Shown here in pieces: positions 43,387-52,469 of a stretch of DNA of 64,000 nt. The stretch comes from an uncultured Steroidobacter sp. (GTDB taxonomy: Bacteria; Pseudomonadota; Gammaproteobacteria; Steroidobacterales; Steroidobacteraceae), in NCBI RefSeq assembly GCF_937958065.1, contig NZ_CALFXI010000063.1:8254-72253 (forward strand), written 5' to 3'. The notes beneath the pieces were generated by a model. That model saw only the letters and a list, made by a program, of their open reading frames with translations. It made no database searches and had not been told where the DNA came from. The first letter of the stretch is position 1, and each line of letters begins with the position of its first letter. The position numbers were made by a program, and so were the translations under genes.

Positions 43387-44636
43387 TGAGCGCCACGATG
43401 CAGGAAAAAGGGCGCATGGCGCAGCTGGTCGACTGGATCGATGCACGCTTCCCCATGACTCGCTTCATGAAGGAGCATGCCAGCGAGTACTACGCGCCGA
43501 AGAACTTCAACTTCTGGTACTACTTCGGCTCGCTCGCGCTGGTCGTGCTGGTACTGCAGATCGTCACCGGCATCTTCCTGACGATGAACTACAAGCCCTC
43601 GGCCGCGGACGCGTTCGCGTCGGTCGAGTACATCATGCGCGACGTGGAGTGGGGCTGGCTGATCCGCTACATGCACTCCACCGGCGCCTCGGCGTTCTTC
43701 ATCGTCGTCTATCTGCACATGTTCCGCGGCCTCATGTACGGCTCGTACAAGAATCCGCGCGAGCTGGTGTGGATCTTCGGCATGCTCATCTACCTGTGCC
43801 TGATGGCCGAGGCGTTCTTCGGTTACCTGCTGCCCTGGGGCAACATGTCCTACTGGGGCGCGCAGGTGATCGTGTCGCTGTTCGGCGCGATCCCCGGCAT
43901 CGGTGAGTCGCTGGTCGAGTGGATCCGCGGCGACTACTACATCTCCGACATCACGCTGAACCGCTTCTTCGCGCTGCACGTCATCGCGTTGCCGCTGGCG
44001 CTGGTGTTCCTGGTGATCGCGCACATCTTCGCCCTGCACGAAGTGGGCTCGAACAATCCGGACGGCGTCGAGATCAAGAAGCTGAAGGGCCCGGACGGCC
44101 ATCCGGTGGACGGCATCCCGTTCCATCCGTACTACACCGTGAAGGACCTGGTCGGCTTCATCGTGTTCGCGATGCTGTTCGCGCTGGTGCTGTTCTTCGC
44201 GCCGGAGATGGGCGGCTACTTCCTGGAGCACGCCAACTTCGATCCGGCCAACCCGCTGCAGACGCCGGAGCACATCGCGCCGGTGTGGTACTTCACGCCG
44301 TTCTACGCGATTCTGCGCGCGGTGCCGAACAAGCTGCTGGGTGTGGCGCTGATGGGCGCGGCCGTGATCCTGTTCGTGTTCCTGCCGTGGCTCGACCGCT
44401 CCAAGGTCAAGTCCATCCGCTACCGCGGCTGGCTGTTCCGCGGCTTCCTGGGCGCGTTCGCGGTGAGCTTCATCGCGCTGGGCTACCTCGGCCTGCAGCC
44501 GGCGACCCCGGGTTACACGCTGGCGGCCCGCTTCTTCGCGGTCGTCTATTTCGCGTTCTTCCTGCTCATGCCCTGGTACACGAGGATCGACCAGACCAAG
44601 CCTGTGCCGGAACGCGTGACCTACCATGCCCACTGA
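43386..44636 (+). CDS. petB: Cytochrome b of the bc1 complex
   Basis: A 416-residue integral membrane subunit with about eight helices, binding hemes bL and bH. The His ligand pairs are in helices 2 and 4: MHSTGASAFFIVVYLHMFRG and FFALHVIALPLALVFLVIAHIF. The Qo-site motif reads PVWYF (about residue 298) instead of the PEWY found in mitochondria and many alphaproteobacteria. PVWY is known from beta- and gammaproteobacteria. A C-terminal extension beyond helix 8 is present. Start overlaps petA. Confidence 0.97.
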   Translation: MSATMQEKGRMAQLVDWIDARFPMTRFMKEHASEYYAPKNFNFWYYFGSLALVVLVLQIVTGIFLTMNYKPSAADAFASVEYIMRDVEWGWLIRYMHSTGASAFFIVVYLHMFRGLMYGSYKNPRELVWIFGMLIYLCLMAEAFFGYLLPWGNMSYWGAQVIVSLFGAIPGIGESLVEWIRGDYYISDITLNRFFALHVIALPLALVFLVIAHIFALHEVGSNNPDGVEIKKLKGPDGHPVDGIPFHPYYTVKDLVGFIVFAMLFALVLFFAPEMGGYFLEHANFDPANPLQTPEHIAPVWYFTPFYAILRAVPNKLLGVALMGAAVILFVFLPWLDRSKVKSIRYRGWLFRGFLGAFAVSFIALGYLGLQPATPGYTLAARFFAVVYFAFFLLMPWYTRIDQTKPVPERVTYHAH

Positions 44637-44652
44637 GCATCTAGCCGAAGCC

Positions 44653-45426
44653 ATGATGAAGAAGAGTTTCCATAAGCTGGTTCTGGGTGTGGTGGGGTTG
44701 TCGGCTCTGAGCTGGTCCGCGGTCGGCGCGGCGGCGGGGGGAGGCCATAACCCGGCCATGCAACTGGCGCGCAACGACGTGGCGAACGTCGCCTCGCTCC
44801 AGCGCGGCGCGCGCAACTTCATGAATTACTGCAGCGGCTGCCATTCGGCCAAGTACGTCCGGTACAGCCGTCTGGCGGAAGATCTGTCGTTGACCGAAAA
44901 GCAGGTGACTGACAACCTGATGTTCGTCGGTGAGCGGATTCACGACACGATCAAGATCGGCATGAAGCCGGAGGATGCCAGCCACTGGTTCGGCACCACC
45001 CCTCCGGACCTGTCCCTCATTGCGCGCAGCCGCGGGGCCGATTACATCTACTCCTTCCTGAAGTCGTTCTACCTGGATCCGAGCAGGCCGACGGGCACCA
45101 ACAACCTGATCCTGCCGGGCACGTCCATGCCTCACGTGCTGTGGGAGCTACAAGGCTTGCAGCGCGCGGTCTATGATGGCGAGAGCGATGCGGAACACAA
45201 CACGGTCCATAAGAAGTTCAAGGAATTCGAACTGGCGAAGCAAGGCAGCCTCTCGCCGCAGGAGTACGACCAATTCGTCCGCGACACGGTCAATTTTCTG
45301 GACTATATCGCCGAGCCGATGCAGCTCGAACGGCGCAATCTGGGCATGCGGGTGCTCGCATTCCTGATAATCTTCTTCCTGTTCGCTTACTTCCTGAAGA
45401 AGGAGTACTGGAAGGACGTGAAGTAG
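44653..45426 (+). CDS. petC: Cytochrome c1
   Basis: A 257-residue c-type heme subunit of bc1. An N-terminal signal peptide (FHKLVLGVVGLSALSWSAVGAAA) is followed by the heme site CSGCH, an axial Met in PGTSMPHVLW, and a C-terminal anchor helix (VLAFLIIFFLFAYFL) ending LKKEYWKDVK. Two adjacent ATGs (44653, 44656) both fit; an upstream ATG at 44626 would overlap petB. Third gene of petABC. Confidence 0.95.
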   Translation: MMKKSFHKLVLGVVGLSALSWSAVGAAAGGGHNPAMQLARNDVANVASLQRGARNFMNYCSGCHSAKYVRYSRLAEDLSLTEKQVTDNLMFVGERIHDTIKIGMKPEDASHWFGTTPPDLSLIARSRGADYIYSFLKSFYLDPSRPTGTNNLILPGTSMPHVLWELQGLQRAVYDGESDAEHNTVHKKFKEFELAKQGSLSPQEYDQFVRDTVNFLDYIAEPMQLERRNLGMRVLAFLIIFFLFAYFLKKEYWKDVK

Positions 45427-45481
45427 CGCCCCTCGTGGGAGCTGCCGCGCGTTCGTTCAGAACTGTCTGGAGCGTACTACC

Positions 45482-46084
45482 GTGATGACGCTCTTCTCGC
45501 GCGCCGACGATCCCTGGAGCCACCGCACCAGGATCGTTCTGGCTGAGAAGAGCATCCACGTCGAGACCATCGACGTGCAGGGCGGCAACCTGCCCGAGGA
45601 CCTGCTCGACCTGAATCCGTACCACACGGTCCCCACGCTGGTGGACCGTGACCTGGTGCTGTACGACTCGCGCGTCATCATCGAGTACCTGGACGAGCGC
45701 TTCCCGCATCCGCCGCTGATGCCCGTGGATCCGGTGGCGCGCGCGCAGTTCCGGCTGGCGCTGTATCGGATCGAACGGGACTGGTACAGCCTGGCCCAGC
45801 AGATCGACGATCCCTCGGATCGCAAGAACGGCCTGAAAGCCCGCAAGATCCTTCGCGACAGCATCCTGGCCAGCACCGACGTGTTCAAGGCCAAGCCGTA
45901 CTTCCTGTCGGATGAGTTCTCGCTGGTGGATGCCACCATTGCTCCCATCCTGTGGCGCCTGTTGTATTGGGAAATCGACTTGCCAGCTCAAGCGCAACCT
46001 ATTACGAAGTACGCCAACCTATTGTTCTCCCGGCCCGCGTTCCGGCACAGCCTGTCGCGCGCCGAGCAGGAAATGCGCGCTTAA
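45482..46084 (+). CDS. sspA: Stringent starvation protein A
   Basis: A 200-residue GST-fold RNA-polymerase-associated protein. It has RIVLAEKSIHVE, DLLDLNPYHTVPTLVDRDLVLYDSRVIIEYLDERFPHPPLMP, and the helical C-terminal domain with RIERDWYSL. No catalytic GST residue is expected. Start GTG 45482 (GGAG 9 nt upstream) or ATG 45485. The petABC-sspAB order is conserved in gammaproteobacteria. Confidence 0.95.
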   Translation: MMTLFSRADDPWSHRTRIVLAEKSIHVETIDVQGGNLPEDLLDLNPYHTVPTLVDRDLVLYDSRVIIEYLDERFPHPPLMPVDPVARAQFRLALYRIERDWYSLAQQIDDPSDRKNGLKARKILRDSILASTDVFKAKPYFLSDEFSLVDATIAPILWRLLYWEIDLPAQAQPITKYANLLFSRPAFRHSLSRAEQEMRA

Positions 46085-46100
46085 AACCGCGGCGGTACTC

Positions 46101-46523
46101 ATGGCAGATGCTCCAGTTCGATCGCGTCGTCCCTATTTGCTGCGTGCCATGCACGAATGGATCAGTGACAGCGATCAGACGCCCCACATAGTGGTCGATG
46201 CTTCGTTGCAGGGCGTGGAAGTGCCCCGCCAGTATGTTCAGGGCGGCAAGATCATCCTGAACGTGAGCAACAGCGCGACCAGCAATCTGAGCTTGGGCAA
46301 TGAGGTCGTGCGTTTCCGCGCGCGCTTCGGTGCGGTCACGCACGATGTGCTCGTGCCGATCGCCGCGGTCCTGGGGATCTATGCGCGCGAAACCGGGCAG
46401 GGAATGATTTTCTCGGAGGCCGACGCGCCTCCTCCGCAGCCGCCCGCTGCGCCGACCGAGACGCCCTCGGGCGGTAGCACCGAGCCCAAGCGCGCCAAGC
46501 CGACCCTGAAGGTCGTCAAATAA
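46101..46523 (+). CDS. sspB: ClpXP adaptor SspB
   Basis: A 140-residue adaptor that delivers SsrA-tagged proteins to ClpXP. The Sm-like substrate domain (about 5-105) contains RPYLLRAMHEWISDSDQTPHIVV, VNLSNSA-type NVSNSATSNLSL, and FRARFGAVTHDVLVP. A Pro-rich linker leads to the C-terminal KPTLKVVK, matching the XB motif that binds the ClpX zinc domain. It follows sspA by 16 nt. An upstream open stretch inside sspA was dropped. Confidence 0.94.
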   Translation: MADAPVRSRRPYLLRAMHEWISDSDQTPHIVVDASLQGVEVPRQYVQGGKIILNVSNSATSNLSLGNEVVRFRARFGAVTHDVLVPIAAVLGIYARETGQGMIFSEADAPPPQPPAAPTETPSGGSTEPKRAKPTLKVVK

Positions 46524-46541
46524 CGCACGTTCGGCCTGGGC

Positions 46542-47204
46542 TCAGGGATTCAGGCGCGTTGCCGTCCAAGGCCCCGCACTGAACGAGAACTCGTCTTTCC
46601 TTGTGAGCGTGCGCTGCCAGCGCGCGCGGTCGTGAATGCGGCCGGCGCCCTCGGCCCACAACTCGATCGAATCGATCCACAGTCGAAAACCACCCCAATG
46701 CGGTGGGCGCGGCACTTCGCCTTCGGTGGCCTGCAGCAGACCCAGTCGCGTCTTCACTGATTGCACCTGCTCGACCAGCGCGGCGCGCGAGGCGAGCGGC
46801 TCGCTCTGCAGGCTGGCCCACGCGCCGACGCGGCTTTCGAACGCGCGGCTGGCGAAATATTGATCGCTCTCCGGCGCCGGCGAGATCACCACCGGCCCTT
46901 CGAGCCGTACCTGCCGATGCAGCGTGTCCCAATGAAACACCGCCGCCGCGCGCGGATGCTCGGCCAGCTCGCGCCCTTTGCGCGAATCGTAGTTCGTGAA
47001 GAACACCACGAAGCCCTGATCCGGGACCAATCGCTTGCACAGTACGACGCGGGCCGACGGCGCACTGTTTTCGCCCACCGTCGCGATCACCATGGCGTCG
47101 GGATTTGGCTGCACATTGCGCGCACGCGCATCGCTGAACCAAGTTGCGAAGATGGGCAGCGGGTCAGCGGGCAGGGGCTCGGGAAGCAATTCGTCGGCAG
47201 CCAT
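46542..47204 (-). CDS. pdxH: Pyridoxine/pyridoxamine 5'-phosphate oxidase
   Basis: FMN enzyme that makes pyridoxal 5'-phosphate. 220 residues. AMVIATVGENSAPSARVVLCK, FFTNYDSRKGRELAEHPRAAAVFHW (FMN and Arg contacts), RQVRLEG, and the C-terminal PHWGGFRL then RLNP end are typical. ATG at 47204. It is convergent with sspB and divergent from tyrA. Confidence 0.96.
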   Translation of the reverse strand: MAADELLPEPLPADPLPIFATWFSDARARNVQPNPDAMVIATVGENSAPSARVVLCKRLVPDQGFVVFFTNYDSRKGRELAEHPRAAAVFHWDTLHRQVRLEGPVVISPAPESDQYFASRAFESRVGAWASLQSEPLASRAALVEQVQSVKTRLGLLQATEGEVPRPPHWGGFRLWIDSIELWAEGAGRIHDRARWQRTLTRKDEFSFSAGPWTATRLNP

Positions 47205-47379
47205 GACAGATTCTTTGGTTTCGGAAACGATTCGTCGCGATTATGCCAGTCCGCCGGTGCCGGGCAGCAGGGCTCGGGATGCGCGGCTCCGGCCTCGTTT
47301 TTTATGAGCCGCCAACTTGCGGCGCGCGCGCGCCGGTTGGTAAAAGGCGTCAGCTACTCCACCCGGGACTGAAATTCCC

Positions 47380-48480
47380 ATGAATCTGCAAGAAATTCGT
47401 GAACGCCTGTCCGAGCTGGATCGGCAGGTGCTCGCGCTTGTCGCCGAACGCCAACGGCTCAGCCGTGAGGTGGCCGAGGCCAAACGGGCCGAAGGCAAGG
47501 CGACGCGCGACTACACGCGCGAGCGCGAAGTCTTGCTGCAGGCTCGTGCGACGGCAGAGTCCCTGGGCATTTCTCCGGCGCTGGCGGAGCAGGTGATGCG
47601 GTTGTTGATCCGCGGCTCGCTCACCACGCAGGAGCGCATCCGCGTGGTTGCCGGCGGCCGGGGCGGCGGCAAGACGGCGCTGGTGATTGGCGGTACCGGC
47701 AAGATGGGACGCTGGTTCAGCGATTTCATGGCGTCGCAGGGCTACACGGTGACCGTGGCCGATCCGGCGCGCCCGGAGAACGGTGCATATGCGTACATCG
47801 CCGATTGGCGCGAAAGCTCGCTCGACTACGATCTGATCGTGGTGGCCACTCCGCTCAAGATCGCCAACGTGGTGTTGCAGGAACTGGCCGCGCGCAAGCC
47901 GCGCGGCATCGTCTTCGACATCGGCTCGCTCAAGACGCCGCTGCGACAGGGCATCGACGCGTTGCAAAGCGCTGGGGTGAAAGTCACCTCGGTGCATCCC
48001 ATGTTCGGCCCCGACACCGAGCTGCTGTCGGGCCGTCACGTCATCTTCATCGACATGGGCAATCAGGAGGCGGTGCAGGCCGCGCAGGAACTGTTTGGCT
48101 CGACCATGGCCAAACAAGTGGTCATGGGGCTCGATGAGCACGACCGTTTGATCGCCTACGTGTTGGGTCTGTCGCATGCATTGAACATCGCCTTCTTCAC
48201 CGCGCTCGCCGAGAGCGGTGAAGCCGCGCCACGGCTCGCGCAACTGTCCAGCACGACCTACGACGCCCAGGTCGACGTGGCCACCCGCGTGGCCGCCGAA
48301 AGCCCCGACCTGTATTTCGAGATTCAGCATCTGAACGACTACGGCCGCGAATCGCTGCAGGCATTGCGTGGGGCCGTGGAGAAGCTGTGGCAGTCGGTGT
48401 CGACCGGCGACGCGCCACAATTCACGGCGATGATGCAGCAAGGCCGCGAATATCTCGCGGGCCGTGTGCGACATGATTAG
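47380..48480 (+). CDS. tyrA: Chorismate mutase/prephenate dehydrogenase (T-protein)
   Basis: A 366-residue bifunctional enzyme for tyrosine synthesis. The AroQ chorismate mutase domain occupies about residues 1-85 (MNLQEIRERLSELDRQVLALVAERQRLSREVAEAKR, with the catalytic Arg, Lys and Glu pattern). A dehydrogenase domain follows with GGTGKMGRWF (NAD binding) near residue 105, VFDIGSLKTPL and SVHPMFGPD. The fusion is as in enterobacterial TyrA. It may form an operon with the diguanylate cyclase 25 nt downstream. Confidence 0.95.
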   Translation: MNLQEIRERLSELDRQVLALVAERQRLSREVAEAKRAEGKATRDYTREREVLLQARATAESLGISPALAEQVMRLLIRGSLTTQERIRVVAGGRGGGKTALVIGGTGKMGRWFSDFMASQGYTVTVADPARPENGAYAYIADWRESSLDYDLIVVATPLKIANVVLQELAARKPRGIVFDIGSLKTPLRQGIDALQSAGVKVTSVHPMFGPDTELLSGRHVIFIDMGNQEAVQAAQELFGSTMAKQVVMGLDEHDRLIAYVLGLSHALNIAFFTALAESGEAAPRLAQLSSTTYDAQVDVATRVAAESPDLYFEIQHLNDYGRESLQALRGAVEKLWQSVSTGDAPQFTAMMQQGREYLAGRVRHD

Positions 48481-48505
48481 CGCTTTGTCGGCGGAGCACG
48501 CATAG

Positions 48506-49627
48506 ATGTCGGCCCGGGATCTCCAAGGCGAGATCCGCGAGTTGCGCGGGCGCATTGCCGCGCTCATGGACGAGGCTGCGAACAACGAAAAGCTGCTGCG
48601 TCGGAGCCAGGAGCGCGAGCTCGAACTGCTCAAGGCCGAGAACATGTCGCAGCTGTTCGAGGCCATCTGCAAAGGGTTGAAAGCCTCGTACGCGCTCGAA
48701 TCGGTGACCTTGCTGCTGCTGGATCCTCAGCACGAGATCCGTCATTTGCTGATCGCGGACAACGTGAAACTCGAAGACTTCCCGCAAGTGTTGTTCACGG
48801 ACAGCCTCGCGGGCATGGCGCCGCAGTTCAATTCGTTCCATCGGCCCTGGCTCGGGCCCTACATGGGCTGCGACCATCAGCTGCTGTTCCCCGATACGCA
48901 GGGGTTGAAGAGCACCGCGCTGATTCCGCTGCGTCGGCAGGATCGCCTGCTCGGCAGCCTGAACTTCGGCAGCATCGATGAGAAACGATTCTCCCGGCAC
49001 CTCGCGACCGACTTCCTCGCGCACCTCGGTGTGATCGCTTCGTTCGCGATCGAGAACACGATCAACCGCGCGCGCCTGGTGCGCAGTGGCTTGACCGACT
49101 TTCTCACCGGCTGGCACAACCGTCGCTATCTCAACGCGCGGCTCAAAGAAGAGCTGGCGCGCGCGCAGCGTCAGGGCACGAGTCTCACGTGCCTGGTCAT
49201 CGACCTGGATCGGTTCAAGCAGATCAATGATCAGCACGGACACCTGGCTGGCGACATGGCCTTGCGCGAGGCGGCGCAAAGAGTCGACGCGCACATCCGA
49301 GGCAGCGATGCGGCGGCTCGATTCGGTGGCGACGAATTCGTCGTGCTGGCGCCGGCGATTGCGCCGAAACAGGCGGCCTGCCTGGCCGAGCGCATCCGTT
49401 CGACGGTGTGCGAGACGCCGCTGACATTGCCCTCAGGGGCTCAGGTGAACATGACCGTATCGATCGGGGTTGCGTGGATCACCGTGGCCCGCGACGAAAC
49501 CGACCTCAAAGCGGCCGCGGAGCGGCTGCTCGCCGATGCCGACGCGGCGCTGTATCGAGCCAAGCAAGCCGGCCGAAATCGGGCTGCGCTGGCCTCGGGC
49601 GAGATGCCCGACCAACCCTGCGGCTGA
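48506..49627 (+). CDS. Diguanylate cyclase with N-terminal DUF484/GAF-like sensor
   Basis: A 373-residue protein. A coiled-coil start (about 3-45) leads to a GAF/DUF484-like sensor domain (45-195). The GGDEF domain (about 195-360) has RFGGDEFVVLAP with intact active site, DRFKQINDQHGHLAGD and a final DAALYRAKQAGRN. The product would be c-di-GMP. No I-site RxxD is visible at the expected place. ATG 48506 has GGAG 9 nt upstream. Confidence 0.9.
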   Translation: MSARDLQGEIRELRGRIAALMDEAANNEKLLRRSQERELELLKAENMSQLFEAICKGLKASYALESVTLLLLDPQHEIRHLLIADNVKLEDFPQVLFTDSLAGMAPQFNSFHRPWLGPYMGCDHQLLFPDTQGLKSTALIPLRRQDRLLGSLNFGSIDEKRFSRHLATDFLAHLGVIASFAIENTINRARLVRSGLTDFLTGWHNRRYLNARLKEELARAQRQGTSLTCLVIDLDRFKQINDQHGHLAGDMALREAAQRVDAHIRGSDAAARFGGDEFVVLAPAIAPKQAACLAERIRSTVCETPLTLPSGAQVNMTVSIGVAWITVARDETDLKAAAERLLADADAALYRAKQAGRNRAALASGEMPDQPCG

Positions 49628-49747
49628 GTGGTCACGGCTCGCCCGCCGATAGTCGCTTGCGGGGCGACGGATGCCGGTACACCCGGAAAGTCGCGGCTTC
49701 TGGATCGGCGCCAGCTGTTTCTGACAGATCCGGGTAAAACGTGATTA

Positions 49748-49766
49748 AATGCGAGTCATTCGCATT
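49748..49766. promoter_or_regulatory. Fur-box-like palindrome upstream of fbpA
   Basis: AATGCGAGTCATTCGCATT: perfect 7-bp inverted arms around 5 bp, 19 bp in all, as in Fur boxes. It lies 27 nt upstream of the iron-transporter operon start, consistent with iron repression. It overlaps the likely promoter area. Confidence 0.7.
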
Positions 49767-49793
49767 GATTGGTCAGTCGAGGTTGCGCGGGTC

Positions 49794-50810
49794 ATGGCAG
49801 TAAGGTTCGGTGTGTTTGCGCCAATGTTCGGCGCGCTGGTGCTCGCAGTGGGACTTGCCGGCTGCGCCAAGCAACCCTCCGAGCTGGTGGTGTACTCGGC
49901 CCGCAACGAGCAGCTGATCAAGCCCATCTTCGATCGCTACGCCGCCGAGAGCGGGCAGAAAATCCGCTTCGTCACCGACGATGCCGGTCCGCTGATCGAG
50001 CGTTTGAACGCCGAGGGCGCGAATTCCCAGGCCGACATTCTGATGACCGTGGATGCCGGCGAGTTGTGGCACGCGGCGGATCTCGGCCTGATGCAGCCGG
50101 TGAGCTCGGAAGTGCTGAACGCCAACATTCCCGAAAGCCTGCGCGATCCGCAGGGCCGCTGGTTCGGCTTCTCGATCCGCGCGCGCACCATCGTTTACAG
50201 CACCGAGCGCGTGAAGCCGGAAGAGTTGAGCGACTACGCCGCGCTCGCCGGCGAGCGTTGGAAAGGCAAGCTGTGCCTGCGCACCTCGAAGAAGGTTTAC
50301 AACCAGTCGCTGGTCGCGATGCTGATCGCCGAGTACGGCGAGCCGAAGACCGAGGAAATCGTCCGCGGCTGGGTGGCGAATCTCGCCACCGAACCATTCT
50401 CGAACGACACGTTGCTGATGGAAGCCATCGCCGCGGGTCAGTGCGACGTGGGCCTGGTGAACACCTACTACTATGGCCGTCTGTTGCGCGACAAGCCCGA
50501 TCTGCCGGTGAAGCTGTTCTGGGCCGATCAGGCCGGGCAGGGCGTCCACATCAATATTTCAGGTGCGGGCGTGACGGCGCACGCGCCGCGCAGCGAGGAG
50601 GCGAAGAAGTTCCTCGAGTGGTTGTCGCAGCCCGAAGCGCAGGCGTTCTTCGCGGGTCAGAACCTCGAATATCCCGCCAGCCCCAGCATCGAGCCGGATC
50701 CGATCGTGAAGGCGTGGGGCGATTTCAAGCGCAGTCCGATGAACGTGGCGCAGGCCGGCGAGTTGCAGGCCACGGCGGTCAAGTTGATGGATCGGGTGGG
50801 CTACCGCTGA
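49794..50810 (+). CDS. fbpA: Iron(III) ABC transporter substrate-binding lipoprotein
   Basis: A 338-residue periplasmic Fe3+ binder. The lipobox LAGC (AVGLAGCAK, near residue 24) predicts a lipid anchor. Mature domain motifs are ELVVYSARNEQLIKPIFDRY and the tyrosine pair in NTYYYGRLL used for ferric iron in FbpA/FutA proteins. The start ATG at 49794 opens the signal peptide; an upstream ATG at 49749 lies in the Fur box. Operon fbpABC. Confidence 0.93.
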   Translation: MAVRFGVFAPMFGALVLAVGLAGCAKQPSELVVYSARNEQLIKPIFDRYAAESGQKIRFVTDDAGPLIERLNAEGANSQADILMTVDAGELWHAADLGLMQPVSSEVLNANIPESLRDPQGRWFGFSIRARTIVYSTERVKPEELSDYAALAGERWKGKLCLRTSKKVYNQSLVAMLIAEYGEPKTEEIVRGWVANLATEPFSNDTLLMEAIAAGQCDVGLVNTYYYGRLLRDKPDLPVKLFWADQAGQGVHINISGAGVTAHAPRSEEAKKFLEWLSQPEAQAFFAGQNLEYPASPSIEPDPIVKAWGDFKRSPMNVAQAGELQATAVKLMDRVGYR

Positions 50811-50819
50811 CGATTCGTC

Positions 50820-52469
50820 ATGAGCGCGGCGGTTGTGCAGCCTGAAACGCGGCGCGCCTGGCGCGATCCGCTGAGTGTCGCGCTCGCGGTTGTGCTGTGC
50901 CTGCCCGCGCTCGTGCCTCTGCTCGTCATTGCACACGCGAGCCTCTCGCCGGAAGCCGAGGTGTGGGCGCATCTGTCGCGCTATGTGCTGCCCGAGGTCA
51001 CGGTCAACACCATCAAGTTGCTGATCGGCGTCGCTCTGTTGAGCGGCATCGTCGGCACGGCACTCGCCTGGCTCACTTCGATTTGTGAGTTTCCCGGCCG
51101 GCGCTTCTTCGATTGGGCGCTGTTGCTGCCGTTGGCGATTCCCACTTATGTGCTGGCGTTCGTCGCAGTGGGCTTCCTCGATTTCGCGGGGCCGCTGCAG
51201 ACGTGGTTGCGCGCCTGGACCGGCACCTCTGCGTGGGTGCCCAAGATCCGCTCGACGGGCGGCGTGATCGTCGTCTTGTCGCTCGCCTTGTATCCGTACG
51301 TTTATTTGCTGGCGAGAACGGCGTTTCTTACTCAGGGGCGCCGCGCACTCGAAGCTGCGCAGACGTTGGGATACGGCCGCGCGGCGGCGACGTGGAAGGT
51401 CGCATTGCCGATGGCCCGCCCCTGGATCGCTGCCGGCATCGCGCTGGTCTGCATGGAAACGTTGGCCGACTTCGGCGCGGTCTCGGTGTTCAACTACAAC
51501 ACGTTCACGACCGCGATCTATCGCGCGTGGTTCGGCATGTTCTCCGTCAGCGCGGCCCTGGAGCTTGCCGGCGTCCTGCTGTTGTTCGTGATCGCAGCGT
51601 TCGCGTTCGAGCGCAGCTCGCGAGCCGGCGCTCGTTTCGCCAGCGGTCGCGATGTGACACGCGCAGCCACGCGCTTGCAGCTTGGTCCCGTCGGACGATG
51701 GGGAGCATTTGCCGGCGCCGCTTTGGTGTTGGCGCTTGCGTTCGTGTTGCCGCTGTTACAGCTTTTGATCTGGTCCGCGAAGAACGTGAGCGACATCGAC
51801 AGCCGATACTGGGGATTCATTGCGCGCAGCTTGATCCTTGCCGGCAGCGCTGCGGTCGTGATCGTCCTCGCCGGCCTGGCGCTCGCTTATATCGAACGAC
51901 GCCGATCGAGCACGTCGATGCGACTGCTCGTGCGGCTCGCAACCCTGGGGTATGCGATTCCGGGCACCGTGCTGGCCGTAGGCATCGCGGTGCCGTTGGT
52001 GTTGTTGAACAATCAGCTGCAGGGCTGGTTGCGCGCGTGGATGGGGGAGTCAGCGCCGGTGCTGCTGCTCCAGGGCACATTGCTCGCGGTGCTCATTGCG
52101 TACCTGGCGCGCTTCCTGACGGTCGGATTCAATCCCATCGAGAGCGGCTTGCAACGGGTCACGCGCAGTATCGATGAAGCTGCCGCCAGTCTCGGCGTGG
52201 TCGGCACCGAGCTGATTCGGAAGGTTCACGTGCCGCTGCTGCGAACCAGTCTCGCGACCGCGGCGACTCTGGTGTTCGTCGACGTGATGAAAGAAATGCC
52301 GATCACGTTGATCACCCGGCCGCCGGGCTGGGACACTTTGGCGGTGCGCGTCTGGGAGATGACGTCCGAAGGTGAGTGGGAGCGCGCCGCGCTGCCTGCG
52401 GTTGCCATCGTGCTGGTCGGGCTCATTCCCGCCGCCCTGCTGACGCGCAGAGGTGCGCATGTGGCTTGA
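50820..52469 (+). CDS. fbpB: Iron(III) ABC transporter permease
   Basis: A 549-residue membrane protein with about 12 helices in two fused permease halves. Each half has an EAA loop for ATPase contact: EAAQTLGYGRAAATWKVALP (about residue 177) and EAAASLGVVGTELIRKVHVP (about 455). This fused form is typical of the FbpB/SfuB ferric family. It starts 9 nt after fbpA and overlaps the ATPase start by 11 nt. Confidence 0.93.
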   Translation: MSAAVVQPETRRAWRDPLSVALAVVLCLPALVPLLVIAHASLSPEAEVWAHLSRYVLPEVTVNTIKLLIGVALLSGIVGTALAWLTSICEFPGRRFFDWALLLPLAIPTYVLAFVAVGFLDFAGPLQTWLRAWTGTSAWVPKIRSTGGVIVVLSLALYPYVYLLARTAFLTQGRRALEAAQTLGYGRAAATWKVALPMARPWIAAGIALVCMETLADFGAVSVFNYNTFTTAIYRAWFGMFSVSAALELAGVLLLFVIAAFAFERSSRAGARFASGRDVTRAATRLQLGPVGRWGAFAGAALVLALAFVLPLLQLLIWSAKNVSDIDSRYWGFIARSLILAGSAAVVIVLAGLALAYIERRRSSTSMRLLVRLATLGYAIPGTVLAVGIAVPLVLLNNQLQGWLRAWMGESAPVLLLQGTLLAVLIAYLARFLTVGFNPIESGLQRVTRSIDEAAASLGVVGTELIRKVHVPLLRTSLATAATLVFVDVMKEMPITLITRPPGWDTLAVRVWEMTSEGEWERAALPAVAIVLVGLIPAALLTRRGAHVA

